Shown here: one piece after another, positions 27,147 to 36,101 of the stretch
How positions within the stretch are numbered: position 1 is the stretch's first letter
How the letters are laid out: every line of letters starts with the position of its first letter
NCBI RefSeq assembly: GCF_001187845.1
Contig: NZ_CP012160.1
Location: 1,798,001 to 1,862,000, forward strand
DNA from: Octadecabacter temperatus
GTDB lineage: Bacteria > Pseudomonadota > Alphaproteobacteria > Rhodobacterales > Rhodobacteraceae
Length of the DNA: 64,000 bases
Direction of reading: 5' to 3'
The notes under the pieces: generated by a model
What the model saw: only the letters and a program-made list of their open reading frames with translations
What the model was told of the DNA's origin: nothing
Database searches by the model: none
Made by a program: the position numbers and the translations under genes

Positions 27147-28102
27147 CGCTTGTTCCACAAATGCAGGCAGCACAGCTCAAACGCGACATGCGCCCCTGCC
27201 ACAGCTGTGATTCCTGTTGCATCGTATGGTGGCGACACCTCTACCACGTCACCACCGACCATGTTGATCCCAGCCAAATCGCGCAGCATTGCGGCGGCTT
27301 GCCAGTTCGCAAGGCCACCCCAAACTGGCGTCCCCGTCCCTGGTGCAAAGGCCGGATCAAGCGCATCAATATCAAACGTCACATAGGTCGGCGCATCGCC
27401 AACGATCTCCTTAGCGCGCGTAACCGCCCAAGCCACCCCTTTTTCATGCACAGTGCGTGCATCAATATAATCCATGCCAAGGTAGTCGTCACACTCCGTG
27501 CGAATACCGATCTGCACGGACCGTTTCGGGTCAACCAGCCCAAGCTTCACGGCCTTATACATGAACGTGCCATGATCGACACGGTCCATGTCATCATCTG
27601 CCCAAAGGTCGGAATGAGCATCAAACTGAATGACACTCAGCGGGCCGAATTTCGCGGCATAGGCCTTGAGGATCGGCAGAGTAATGAAGTGATCCCCGCC
27701 CAGAGTCACCGTCCCGACATCCGCCGCCAAAATCCCCGCGATATGCGCTTCAATCGCGGCAGGCGTGCCTGCAACATTGGCATAATCAAACGCCAGATCG
27801 CCGTAATCCGCGATCGCGAAATCACCCAACGGGTCAAAACCCCAGCCATAAGGCGGATCATAGGGTTGCAACGTGCTAGCCTCGCGAATGGCGCGCGGGC
27901 CAAAGCGGGTTCCAGGGCGGTTCGTGACTGCCTGATCAAAGGGAACGCCCGTCACTGCTAGGTCTACACCCTTCAAATCTTTGGTATATTTACGACGCAG
28001 GAAGGACGTGGCCCCGCCAAAGGTGTTCTCGAACGCGCAACCCTTTAGGTCGTCACGTGTGAACGCCAGATCAATTTGGCCTTTCGCATCTTCCAGCGCC
28101 AT
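27143..28102 (-). CDS. Ureohydrolase 2 (agmatinase-like)
   Basis: A 319-residue arginase-family protein, clearly a different subgroup from its downstream neighbour, with an N-terminal extension (about 1-40). The metal ligands are complete: GGDHFITLP, FDAHSDLW and DIDALDPAFAPGTGTP. The phrase VTNRPGTRFGPRAIREAST near the N-terminus is typical of agmatinase-type members. Substrate could be agmatine, guanidinobutyrate, guanidinopropionate or another guanidino compound. It is coupled on both sides (TAATG with the M20 gene, ATGA with ureohydrolase 1). Confidence 0.85.
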   Translation of the reverse strand: MALEDAKGQIDLAFTRDDLKGCAFENTFGGATSFLRRKYTKDLKGVDLAVTGVPFDQAVTNRPGTRFGPRAIREASTLQPYDPPYGWGFDPLGDFAIADYGDLAFDYANVAGTPAAIEAHIAGILAADVGTVTLGGDHFITLPILKAYAAKFGPLSVIQFDAHSDLWADDDMDRVDHGTFMYKAVKLGLVDPKRSVQIGIRTECDDYLGMDYIDARTVHEKGVAWAVTRAKEIVGDAPTYVTFDIDALDPAFAPGTGTPVWGGLANWQAAAMLRDLAGINMVGGDVVEVSPPYDATGITAVAGAHVAFELCCLHLWNKR

Positions 28103-29271
28103 TACGCGTCTCCCAGTGGCAAAGCCCGCTCAGCGATACGGGCAAAGAACGATGCCCCATAAGGCGCGGTCGCGTCATCAAAGTCAAAATCGGGCTGGTG
28201 CAATCCAGCGGTATCCCCGTTTCCAACAAACAAATAGGCACCTGGTGTTTTCTCTAGGAAATAGGCGAAATCTTCGGCCCCCATTTCGCGGATAGCATCA
28301 TCAATGACTTTTCCCTCTGCAGCGACTTCACGCGCGACATCTACCGCAAATTCTGTTTGCTTGGGCGCGTTCACTGTAGCTGGAAAACCTTCTTCATAGC
28401 GCAACTCGGCCTTAACCCCGAATGACGCCGCCTGGCCCGCAACGATCTCGGCCATGCGTTTCTTAACCATCGCTTTCACGTCCTTATCAAACGTACGCAC
28501 CGTGCCGCCAAGGTATGCGGTTTCAGGGATGATATTATCCGCCGTTCCTGAATGGATCATCGTCACAGACACCACCAAATCGTTCAATGCATAATGGTTA
28601 CGGCTGACAATCGTCGCCATCGCCTGCCCGATCGACAGCGCGGCCGTAATCGGGTCGCGGGTTTCATGCGGATAAGCCCCATGCCCACCAACACCTTTGA
28701 TATCAACGTGAAACGTATCCACGGACGCCATGATTGGCCCGGGAGTGGTGTAAAACTGGCCAACAGGTGTGCCGGGCATATTGTGCAACGCGTAGACTTC
28801 TTTGATGTCGAACCGCTCAAGCATGCCTTCTTCAACCATCAGCTCGGCACCGCCGCCCGTTTCTTCAGCCGGTTGGAAAATAAGCGCAATTCGCCCCTTA
28901 AAATTTCGAGTCTCAGCGAGGTATTTAGCAGCCCCCAGCAACATGGTCGTATGCCCGTCATGCCCACAGGCGTGCATTTTTCCTTCGTTCAAAGACGCCC
29001 ACTCAGCACCCGTGCTTTCCGTAATCGGCAGCGCATCCATGTCTGCACGCAGTCCAATCGTCGGGCCATCACCCTGCCCTTCAATAATCGCAACCACGCC
29101 AGAAATCGCGATGCCTTCGTGGATTTCCTCAATCCCGAACTCGCGCAAACGCTCAACCACATAGGCTGCCGTTTCCTGACACTGCTGACCCAATTCGGGG
29201 TGTTGGTGCAAATAACGACGCCATTCGGTCATCTCATCTGCGAAGGCGGCAATTCGGTTTATGACGGGCAT
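28102..29271 (-). CDS. M20 family amidohydrolase (hippurate hydrolase / aminoacylase type)
   Basis: A 389-residue metallopeptidase-fold enzyme that should release an amino acid from an N-acyl derivative. It shows metal-binding motifs HACGHDGHTTMLLGAA and QPAEETGGGAELM and the dimerisation-domain segment GGHGAYPHETRDP. The family includes hippurate hydrolase, N-acetyl-amino-acid deacetylases and indole-acetyl-amino-acid hydrolases. It is the first gene of the minus-strand chain that continues with the two ureohydrolases, which suggests a shared nitrogen-scavenging task. It is divergent from mazG across 61 bases. Confidence 0.9.
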   Translation of the reverse strand: MPVINRIAAFADEMTEWRRYLHQHPELGQQCQETAAYVVERLREFGIEEIHEGIAISGVVAIIEGQGDGPTIGLRADMDALPITESTGAEWASLNEGKMHACGHDGHTTMLLGAAKYLAETRNFKGRIALIFQPAEETGGGAELMVEEGMLERFDIKEVYALHNMPGTPVGQFYTTPGPIMASVDTFHVDIKGVGGHGAYPHETRDPITAALSIGQAMATIVSRNHYALNDLVVSVTMIHSGTADNIIPETAYLGGTVRTFDKDVKAMVKKRMAEIVAGQAASFGVKAELRYEEGFPATVNAPKQTEFAVDVAREVAAEGKVIDDAIREMGAEDFAYFLEKTPGAYLFVGNGDTAGLHQPDFDFDDATAPYGASFFARIAERALPLGDA

Positions 29272-29332
29272 GGCTGGACCTCAGTTAACGGGGGCAATAG
29301 CGTGACTGTGACACCAAAGGAGCCGCCCCTCA

Positions 29333-30163
29333 ATGGCCGAAGATACACTGATCCACTCCACTGATCCCAAACAACAAATGGACCGCCTTTTGGCGATCAT
29401 GCGCGCCCTGCGTGACCCTGAAACGGGCTGCCCGTGGGATATCGAGCAAACGTTTCAGACCATCGCTCCCTACACGATTGAGGAAGCGTATGAAGTCGCC
29501 GACGCCATCGAGCGCGCTGATATGGATGATTTGCGTGGCGAGTTGGGCGATTTACTGTTTCAATCCGTCTTCCATGCGCAAATGGCGGATGATGCTGGGC
29601 ATTTCAATTTCAACGATGTGGCCCGCACGATGTCCGATAAAATGGTCGCGCGGCACCCGCATGTGTTTGGCGATGAGAGCCGCGATAAATCAGCCGACCA
29701 GCAAACTGCCGACTGGGAGGTCATCAAGGCCGCTGAGCGCGCAGGCAAAGATCAGGGCCGCACCCTCGATGGTGTCGCCATCGGCCTCCCCGCGCTGCTA
29801 CGAGCAGAAAAGCTGCAAAAACGTGCAGCAAGGGTGGGCTTTGACTGGCCGGATGTGAAGTTCGTCATCGACAAGATCGCTGAAGAAGCCGCCGAAGTCG
29901 TCGAGGCCCGCGATACCCTCAGCCATGAAGAAGTCACCGAAGAAGTCGGGGACCTTTTGTTCGTCATGGCCAACCTCGCCCGCCACCTGAAGGTCGACCC
30001 CGAGGTCGCCCTACGTGCGGCCAATGCGAAATTCCAGAGGCGTTTTGAAGGGGTTGAGGACCTATTGGCGGCACAGGGCAAGACACCCGCCGATAGTAAC
30101 TTGGACGAGATGGACGCGCTCTGGGATGCTGTGAAGGTGGCGGAAAAAGTAAGCCCCGCCTAA
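29333..30163 (+). CDS. mazG: Nucleoside triphosphate pyrophosphohydrolase
   Basis: Hydrolyses (d)NTPs to monophosphates, cleaning the nucleotide pool. The 276-residue protein has two MazG domains: the N-terminal one with ETGCPWDIEQTFQTI and DLRGELGDLLFQSVFHAQ, and the catalytic C-terminal one with EEAAEVVEARD and EEVGDLLFVMANLARHL, in which the metal-binding EExxE and ExxD patterns are visible. AAGGAG lies ten bases before the ATG. It converges on the methyltransferase gene with a four-base overlap. Confidence 0.95.
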   Translation: MAEDTLIHSTDPKQQMDRLLAIMRALRDPETGCPWDIEQTFQTIAPYTIEEAYEVADAIERADMDDLRGELGDLLFQSVFHAQMADDAGHFNFNDVARTMSDKMVARHPHVFGDESRDKSADQQTADWEVIKAAERAGKDQGRTLDGVAIGLPALLRAEKLQKRAARVGFDWPDVKFVIDKIAEEAAEVVEARDTLSHEEVTEEVGDLLFVMANLARHLKVDPEVALRAANAKFQRRFEGVEDLLAAQGKTPADSNLDEMDALWDAVKVAEKVSPA

Positions 30164-30816
30164 GACTTTCGGAAGATCAGCGCCAAATTATTCGCTGGCA
30201 TTTCATGGGCATCCATAAAGTCCAAGCCCGCGTTTTGCGCTGTTCGTTTAATCCACGCATCGTCTTTGTATCCGACCTCAGAGTCCGCCGCGCGAATATC
30301 GGAATCAAAGCGTTCGTCGCCGTCACTCGTGAATTCGCCGTCCCGCTTGAACGGCCCGTAAATGCAAAAATGACCCGATGGCGCAAGCGCCCGTGCACCT
30401 TCTTGTAGCACCGTCGCAGCCTCGATCTCGCTGATCAGGTGAAGCAGGTTCGCCAATATAATCAAACCTTTGGGCGCAATCGTTTCGCCCCACCCAACTT
30501 GGGTCGCGTTCAGTGTGATTGGCGCCGAGATATTGGAAAGCTCGCTATCGTGAACGTAAGCTTCGATACTGCGAAGGCGTGTCGCCTCTACCTCTGAAGG
30601 ATGCCATTGAACTGCGGGTATCGCCGCGGCAAATGCAACTATGTGTTGCCCTGTGCCACTTGCGATCTCCAATGCATCACCATTCTTGGGTGCTACCAAA
30701 GCGACAACATCGCACAAAACACCAGCGTTTCGCGAGGCAGATGGCGCGTACAGTTTGTTGCTTTCGTCTGTAGCCATCGCGACAGATGCTTTGGGTGTAG
30801 GAACGCGGACCTTCAT
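30160..30816 (-). CDS. DUF938 family SAM-dependent methyltransferase
   Basis: A 218-residue protein with a class I methyltransferase fold. The segment SASRNAGVLCDVV leads to the cofactor loop ALEIASGTGQHIVAFA, followed by VQWHPSEVEATRLRSI, all typical of DUF938. A later ICIYGPFKRDGEFTSDG segment is also characteristic. The substrate is unknown. It follows the ABC-F gene at six bases on the same strand, so they are probably co-transcribed. Confidence 0.85.
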   Translation of the reverse strand: MKVRVPTPKASVAMATDESNKLYAPSASRNAGVLCDVVALVAPKNGDALEIASGTGQHIVAFAAAIPAVQWHPSEVEATRLRSIEAYVHDSELSNISAPITLNATQVGWGETIAPKGLIILANLLHLISEIEAATVLQEGARALAPSGHFCIYGPFKRDGEFTSDGDERFDSDIRAADSEVGYKDDAWIKRTAQNAGLDFMDAHEMPANNLALIFRKS

Positions 30817-30822
30817 AGAGCC

Positions 30823-32625
30823 CTACCCCGCCTTTTCCTCAAGCATCATCCACTCTTCTTCTGCGTCATCCAGCTTTGATTGGCGTTCCAGCAAGGCATC
30901 GGTCGCCTTTTGGAATTTCACCGGATGGTCGGTGAACAACGCAGGGTCGGCCATCAGCTCACCCAGTTTGGCGATCTCTGCCTCAAGGCGGGCGATCACG
31001 TTCGGCAATTCTTCCAGACGGTGCTTTTCGGTGAAGCTTAGCCCTGCCGCAGCCGTTTCCTTTGGTGCGTCTGAATTTGCTTTGGTTTTGGAAACCTTTG
31101 GCGTGGCGACTTCTTCTTCGGCGCGTTGATTGCGGTAATCCGTCCAACCGCCTGCATAGGTCACGGCGCGGCCGTTGCCTTCCATTGCGATGGTCGTTGT
31201 TGCCACGCGATCAATGAAATCACGGTCGTGACTGACCAGCAGTACTGTGCCCGGATATTCGCCCAGCAAATCTTGCAACAGGTCCAGCGTTTCGATGTCC
31301 AAATCGTTGGTCGGTTCGTCCATCACCAACACATTGGATTCGCGCGCCATCAGACGAGCCAACAACAGCCGCGCCTTTTCACCACCCGACAAAGAATGCA
31401 CAGGCGCACGGGCCTGCGCTTCATCAAACAGAAATTCTTTTAGATATCCGACAACGTGCTTTGGTTGTCCGCGCACCATGATTTGGTCGGCCTTACCGCT
31501 GACAGACATACTTGGATCGGTGGTGAGATTATCCCACAACGTCGTTTGCGGGTTAAGCTGTGCGCGGGCTTGGTCGAACACAGCGACTTCCAGATTGGTG
31601 CCGAGCTTGATCGACCCTTCATCTGGTTCAACTTCACCTAGCAACATCTTGATAAGTGTCGTTTTTCCGACACCATTAGGTCCGACAAATGCAATTCGAT
31701 CACCGCGATTGACGGTCAAATCGAACCCACTGACGATGGTCTTATCATCAAATGACTTGTTCAAACCGAAGGCTTCGATCACCCGTTTACCGGACGATTG
31801 ACCTGCATCCAGCGCCATTGCTGCCGTACCTTGGCGCTTGATCTGGCTGGACTTCTCGGCACGTAAATCTTGAAGCGCCCGAAGCCGCCCTTGGTTGCGC
31901 GTACGGCGCGCAGAAATTCCCTCAACAGCCCACCGCGCCTCTTTCTTGATCTTACGGTTCAGCTTGTGGCGCTGCATGTCCTCGTCTTCCCAAGTCTTGT
32001 CGCGCCATTCTTCAAAATGCGCAAAGCCCTGCTCTTGGCGGCGGACTTGACCGCGATCAATCCACAATGTCGCGCGGGTCAGCGCGTTGAGGAATGCACG
32101 GTCGTGGGAAATCAAAACAAAGCCTGTGCGGGTCTGGGACAGCTCGCGTTCCAGCCAACGGATCGCTTCGATGTCCATGTGGTTTGTCGGCTCGTCCAGC
32201 AACATCAAACCCGGCGCTTCGGCCATGAGTTTCGCCAAAGCGGCACGGCGGCGTTCGCCACCGGATGCAACATTCACGTCACGCGCAGGATCAAACTTCA
32301 GCCCTTCGGCCACAGAATCAACGCGCCATGCATCAGATGGGTCCATGCCACTGGTGGCGTAATCGCCCAACGTGGCGCAGCCTTCCATGCTTGGGTCTTG
32401 CTCCATGTAGCCCACAGACATGCCCGGTGCGACAACAACGCCGCCTTTGTCAGCCTCGACCAATCCGGCCATCACTTTAAGGAGCGTGGATTTACCAGAG
32501 CCATTGCGCCCAACAAGCGCAACACGGTCCCCCGGTTGCACGACCAATGATAGGTCTTCGAAAACAGGATCGCCGCCAAATGTGAGGGCGATATCGGTGA
32601 GTTGTAAAAGGGGTGCGCGTGCCAT
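30823..32625 (-). CDS. ABC-F family ATPase (Uup-like)
   Basis: A 600-residue soluble protein with two ABC domains: Walker A GRNGSGKST and GPNGVGKTT, signatures ASGGERRRAALA and LSGGEKARLLLA, and DEPTNHMD/DEPTNDLD. A lysine- and alanine-rich linker after residue 515 leads to a C-terminal coiled coil ending in EEEWMMLEEKAG, the DNA- or RNA-binding tail known from Uup. The tail and signatures fit Uup, which acts on ribosomes and in replication-intermediate handling, better than YheS or EttA. Confidence 0.92.
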   Translation of the reverse strand: MARAPLLQLTDIALTFGGDPVFEDLSLVVQPGDRVALVGRNGSGKSTLLKVMAGLVEADKGGVVVAPGMSVGYMEQDPSMEGCATLGDYATSGMDPSDAWRVDSVAEGLKFDPARDVNVASGGERRRAALAKLMAEAPGLMLLDEPTNHMDIEAIRWLERELSQTRTGFVLISHDRAFLNALTRATLWIDRGQVRRQEQGFAHFEEWRDKTWEDEDMQRHKLNRKIKKEARWAVEGISARRTRNQGRLRALQDLRAEKSSQIKRQGTAAMALDAGQSSGKRVIEAFGLNKSFDDKTIVSGFDLTVNRGDRIAFVGPNGVGKTTLIKMLLGEVEPDEGSIKLGTNLEVAVFDQARAQLNPQTTLWDNLTTDPSMSVSGKADQIMVRGQPKHVVGYLKEFLFDEAQARAPVHSLSGGEKARLLLARLMARESNVLVMDEPTNDLDIETLDLLQDLLGEYPGTVLLVSHDRDFIDRVATTTIAMEGNGRAVTYAGGWTDYRNQRAEEEVATPKVSKTKANSDAPKETAAAGLSFTEKHRLEELPNVIARLEAEIAKLGELMADPALFTDHPVKFQKATDALLERQSKLDDAEEEWMMLEEKAG

Positions 32626-32665
32626 GGGGTCTGCTAACTTCGTGCGCGCCTAGGCGCAAGGGCCA

Positions 32666-33442
32666 TCAGTCGCCCGAGATTGCGCGCAGTGCTTTTGCAC
32701 GGGCGGGCGGAATGGCCGCGATCTCAAGGCCTGTAAAAACGTGCAAGGTGTTCATCTGAGTATCAACCACGGCATGGTCACTGACCCAACCGCCCATGCT
32801 GAGGTAGGTTTTCAACAATGCAGGAAGCTGTTCCATCGCCACTTTTCGCGTGACCGCACTGCCCAAATCACCAAAAGGGACAACATCAGTCGCCTTCACG
32901 GCTGGGGTCCAAACCTTAGGTGCTTGGTGGTTGGCGGCTAAAAGCGCAAAAGCGTCCCCGTAGGTCACAGCGTCCGTTCCCGCGAATGATGAACAGCCAA
33001 ACAGCAGCCCCACAGACCGTGCATCAACGACTTGTGCAAGCATCCCCCAAGCAATCCGTAGAACATCAGGGTCCTGCACATCTGGTGAAACACAAAATCG
33101 CCCAAGCTCAAGCATCGGCTCCGCGTATTCTGCTAATCGGGTCAGATCGTAAAACTGCGCTGAATAACTAGCAGCGACGTCATCGCCAGATGCGGCATAA
33201 AGTATGCGAAAACTACAAATGAGTTTCCCCGCAGGGTCTTCAACCAACACATGATCACATAACGAATCGAACCCATCGGTTTCAATCCCGCCCCGACGCG
33301 CGACGCCGCCCGCCTCTTCAATAAAACAGCGATGGCGCAAACGCTGGCTGCGTTCCAAATCATCGGCCGTCACAGCAAAACGCGCAACATAATCGCCGCG
33401 TGCAAGAACTGTGCCCTCAAGTGAATGGGAATCCTTGGCCAT
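32666..33442 (-). CDS. olsB: Ornithine-lipid acyltransferase OlsB / GNAT-fold N-acyltransferase
   Basis: A 258-residue GNAT-fold protein of the OlsB/hemolysin-like acyltransferase family, which transfers 3-hydroxyacyl chains to ornithine or another amino acid to make lyso-aminolipids, phosphorus-free membrane lipids common in marine roseobacters. Signatures are RLRHRCFIEEAG, ELGRFCVSPD and LLFGCSSFAGTD. The second-step acyltransferase OlsA is not adjacent. The start is uncertain: I prefer the ATG at 33442, though the frame extends to 33565, overlapping bamE. A preference for glutamine rather than ornithine cannot be excluded. Confidence 0.78.
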   Translation of the reverse strand: MAKDSHSLEGTVLARGDYVARFAVTADDLERSQRLRHRCFIEEAGGVARRGGIETDGFDSLCDHVLVEDPAGKLICSFRILYAASGDDVAASYSAQFYDLTRLAEYAEPMLELGRFCVSPDVQDPDVLRIAWGMLAQVVDARSVGLLFGCSSFAGTDAVTYGDAFALLAANHQAPKVWTPAVKATDVVPFGDLGSAVTRKVAMEQLPALLKTYLSMGGWVSDHAVVDTQMNTLHVFTGLEIAAIPPARAKALRAISGD

Positions 33443-33488
33443 GTTCAAATTGGCCCCAATGGAATCGACTTCGGTGCGGCTTGCGCCC

Positions 33489-33950
33489 TCACCCGTCACC
33501 CAGGAAGTCACCAGCATTGAAGTTACCGATTGAACCAAACAACTGGCGAATAAACGTCGTATCACGCACGTTGTCCTGCGTCACACGGCGCGACAGGGCG
33601 ACAACATTTCCGTTCTCAAGGCCGAAGCGTTCGACATTGCTGACGACACCTTCTTCATCAAAACTGATCGCAACAACTTCGCGCTCAATCTCTTTTGGCT
33701 CAAGCGGGCCTAAGAAACGGAAACGCGATTGGACATAAAAGAAGCCACCGCCATTGGTGACGCCACCCGCAGTTGGGGGACCGACAACATCGGAAACCGT
33801 GTCGCGGGTATCAACGCCAACCAGCACTTCGGCCAGTTGGTCGTCCGTGGGGGCGTAGCCATGATTGCGATATAACGTGGTACAACCCACTGACATCAAC
33901 AGCACGCATCCAGCTAGTATGGCGCGTGACTTGCGACCTGTGATGTTCAT
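33489..33950 (-). CDS. bamE: Outer-membrane protein assembly factor BamE
   Basis: A 153-residue SmpA/OmlA lipoprotein with lipobox LLMSVGC (Cys at about 22), then the BamE fold with the phrases GYAPTDDQLAEVLVGVDTRDTV and FFYVQSRFRFLGP. It belongs to the complex that inserts beta-barrel proteins. The ATG at 33950 is chosen for GAGGG in front; four upstream codons are open. It is divergent from the DUF177 gene across 92 bases, an arrangement I know from other Alphaproteobacteria. Confidence 0.92.
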   Translation of the reverse strand: MNITGRKSRAILAGCVLLMSVGCTTLYRNHGYAPTDDQLAEVLVGVDTRDTVSDVVGPPTAGGVTNGGGFFYVQSRFRFLGPLEPKEIEREVVAISFDEEGVVSNVERFGLENGNVVALSRRVTQDNVRDTTFIRQLFGSIGNFNAGDFLGDG

Positions 33951-34042
33951 AGTAACCCTCAACTCTTATATCTCGCCTTGGCTTCTATCGGCTTTTAACG
34001 CATTTACAGCCAACACGCGACGTTATTCAAGGGTGCCTTCAC

Positions 34043-34597
34043 ATGTCCGATATGCCGACACATCCCATCCGCTTTGCTGACCTGCCCGCGCGAAAGCGGT
34101 CTCATTTCAAGATTGAGCCTGATGCAGAGGGCCGCAAAGCCCTCGCGAATGAAATCGACGTGCTGAAGATTCCCAAGTTACGGTTTGAAGGTTCACTGAT
34201 TCCCACGGGCAAGCGCGACTGGCGTATTGAGGGGACTTTGGGCGCGACCGTCAGCCAAGCCTGTGTCGTAACGCTGGAACCTGTGACCACCCGCATCGAC
34301 GAAGACGTTACCCGTTCTTATGTGGTCGAACTGGATATTCCCGATGAAGACGAATTCGAAATCGGAGAGGACGACTCAGCCGATCCGTTGCCGGAAACAC
34401 TCGATCTCATTGACGTTCTGGCGGAAGCTTTGGTGCTGGCTATGCCCGCCTACCCCCGCAAAGACGGCGTCGAGGCCGAAACCATCGGCGTCACCGAACC
34501 GGGCAAAGACGTTATGACGGATGAAGACGCACGTCCCTTTGCTGGCCTTGCTGCACTGCGTGATGGCCTCAAAAACAAAGAAGACACCGACGACTAA
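34043..34597 (+). CDS. DUF177 (YceD-like) protein
   Basis: A 184-residue acidic protein with the DUF177 core: LEGSLIPTG-like strands, then SQACVVTLEPVTTRIDEDVTRSYVV, followed by an acidic stretch (PDEDEFEIGEDDSADPLPE) and LIDVLAEALVLAMPAYPRK. In bacteria it is usually encoded before rpmF, and the homologue YceD is involved in 23S rRNA and 50S subunit biogenesis. The order DUF177-rpmF-plsX-fabH is kept here. A weak hairpin with an A/T loop lies right after the stop (34598-34621). Confidence 0.88.
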   Translation: MSDMPTHPIRFADLPARKRSHFKIEPDAEGRKALANEIDVLKIPKLRFEGSLIPTGKRDWRIEGTLGATVSQACVVTLEPVTTRIDEDVTRSYVVELDIPDEDEFEIGEDDSADPLPETLDLIDVLAEALVLAMPAYPRKDGVEAETIGVTEPGKDVMTDEDARPFAGLAALRDGLKNKEDTDD

Positions 34598-34775
34598 AGC
34601 GACCCTTTAAAAAAGGTTGCTTATTGGCAAATTCGCCGTATGTTCGCGGCTTCTTTCAGATCACGTCTCGACAGGCGTTAGGTAATGTCCTAAAGCCCCA
34701 CAAACGCTTTCCTGAAAGCACGAAATTCACGCGGCCCACTTACGATCCAAGGGCCCACTATCCGAGGTTGTCACA

Positions 34776-34982
34776 ATGGCTGTCCCACAGAATAAAATCT
34801 CCACGTCCCGCCGGAACAACCGTCGGTCCCACCACGCTCTTGATGGTGCGAACCCAAACGAATGTACGTCCTGCGGTGAACTGAAGCGCCCACACCACAT
34901 CTGCCCATCTTGCGGCAGCTACGCAGACCGTGAAGTCATCGCGCAAGCTGATGAAATCGATCTGGACGACGACGCAGCATAA
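34776..34982 (+). CDS. rpmF: 50S ribosomal protein L32
   Basis: A 68-residue ribosomal protein: the basic N-terminus [20 protein letters not shown], then a zinc-ribbon with cysteines in ECTSCGE and HICPSCG, and an acidic tail. The zinc-type (C+) form is present; no second, cysteine-free copy is in the window. Its 178-base leader has no recognised ribosomal-protein binding element. Confidence 0.97.
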   Translation: MAVPQNKISTSRRNNRRSHHALDGANPNECTSCGELKRPHHICPSCGSYADREVIAQADEIDLDDDAA

Positions 34983-35010
34983 GCACTAGGGTCGCTCAGA
35001 AGGGGAACGT

Positions 35011-36093
35011 ATGTCCGCGACTGATCAATCCACTGCTGCACTTGTTATTTCTGTCGACGCCATGGGCGGCGACGAAGGACCCGCGCCAATTGTCGCGGGT
35101 CTTACGCGTTTCTTGGCGGCAAACCCTGACACGCATATCTTATTGCACGGGCGCAAAGCAGACCTTGAACCGCTTGTAACCAAACGCAAAATCGGAAACT
35201 CTGTTACGATCGTTGATGCGCCTGACGTTGTCGCAATGACGGACAAACCAAGCCACGTTATGCGCCACGGTAAGTCCACATCCATGTGGTCTGCAATTGA
35301 TTCCGTACGTAACAAAGAAGCATCGGTTTGTGTGTCTTGCGGCAATACCGGCGCGCTTATGGCTGTTTCAATGATCCGCCTGCGTAAGGCCGAAGGCGTG
35401 AACCGCCCTGCCATCGCCTGCCTGTGGCCGTCCCGAAATAAGGCTGGCTTTAATGTCATGCTCGACGCCGGCGCTGACATCCGTGCCGATGAAGAAGACC
35501 TTTTGACCTATGCCTTGATGGGCGCGTCTTACGCCCGCAACGGGCTGGGCCTGACCAAACCTCGTGTTGGCCTGCTGAATGTTGGCACCGAAGAACACAA
35601 AGGCCGCGCCGAGCTGAAGGTCGCCCATGACATGATTGCGGCCGCTGCACCGCGTGGTGATTTCGAATATGTGGGATTCGTTGAAGGCGGTGATTTGCCT
35701 GGTTCGCGTGTCGATGTCGTCGTTACAGACGGCTTTACCGGCAATATTGCGCTCAAAACTGGTGAAGGGACCGCGAATTTCGTGTCCGAATCCCTGCGCG
35801 CCGCGTTTAAGACGACGTGGTTCTCACGCATTGCCGCCCTCCTCGCAATGACATCCCTGAGTCGTCTCAAGAAAAAGATCGACCCGCGCCGTGTGAACGG
35901 TGGGGTCTTCCTCGGCCTCAACGGAACCGTCATCAAAAGCCATGGCAGCGCGGATGCGACAGGTGTTGCGGCAGCCGTCTCACTGGCCGCGCAGCTAGGG
36001 CGTTCGGGTTTCTCCGACAAGCTTGCCGCGCGGGTTGCATCAGCCGCCGTGCTTGCCCAAGATGACCAAACCGACAGCGCGACAAAGGACTAG
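35011..36093 (+). CDS. plsX: Phosphate acyltransferase PlsX
   Basis: Makes acyl-phosphate from acyl-ACP for phosphatidic acid synthesis. The 360-residue protein opens with VISVDAMGGDEGPAPIV, the family signature, and has SHVMRHGKSTSMW, VSCGNTGALMA and DGFTGNIALKT. A good AAGGGGAACG ribosome site precedes the ATG. Located 28 bases after rpmF and eight before fabH, as in most bacteria. Confidence 0.97.
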   Translation: MSATDQSTAALVISVDAMGGDEGPAPIVAGLTRFLAANPDTHILLHGRKADLEPLVTKRKIGNSVTIVDAPDVVAMTDKPSHVMRHGKSTSMWSAIDSVRNKEASVCVSCGNTGALMAVSMIRLRKAEGVNRPAIACLWPSRNKAGFNVMLDAGADIRADEEDLLTYALMGASYARNGLGLTKPRVGLLNVGTEEHKGRAELKVAHDMIAAAAPRGDFEYVGFVEGGDLPGSRVDVVVTDGFTGNIALKTGEGTANFVSESLRAAFKTTWFSRIAALLAMTSLSRLKKKIDPRRVNGGVFLGLNGTVIKSHGSADATGVAAAVSLAAQLGRSGFSDKLAARVASAAVLAQDDQTDSATKD

Positions 36094-36101
36094 AAAACCA
36101 A

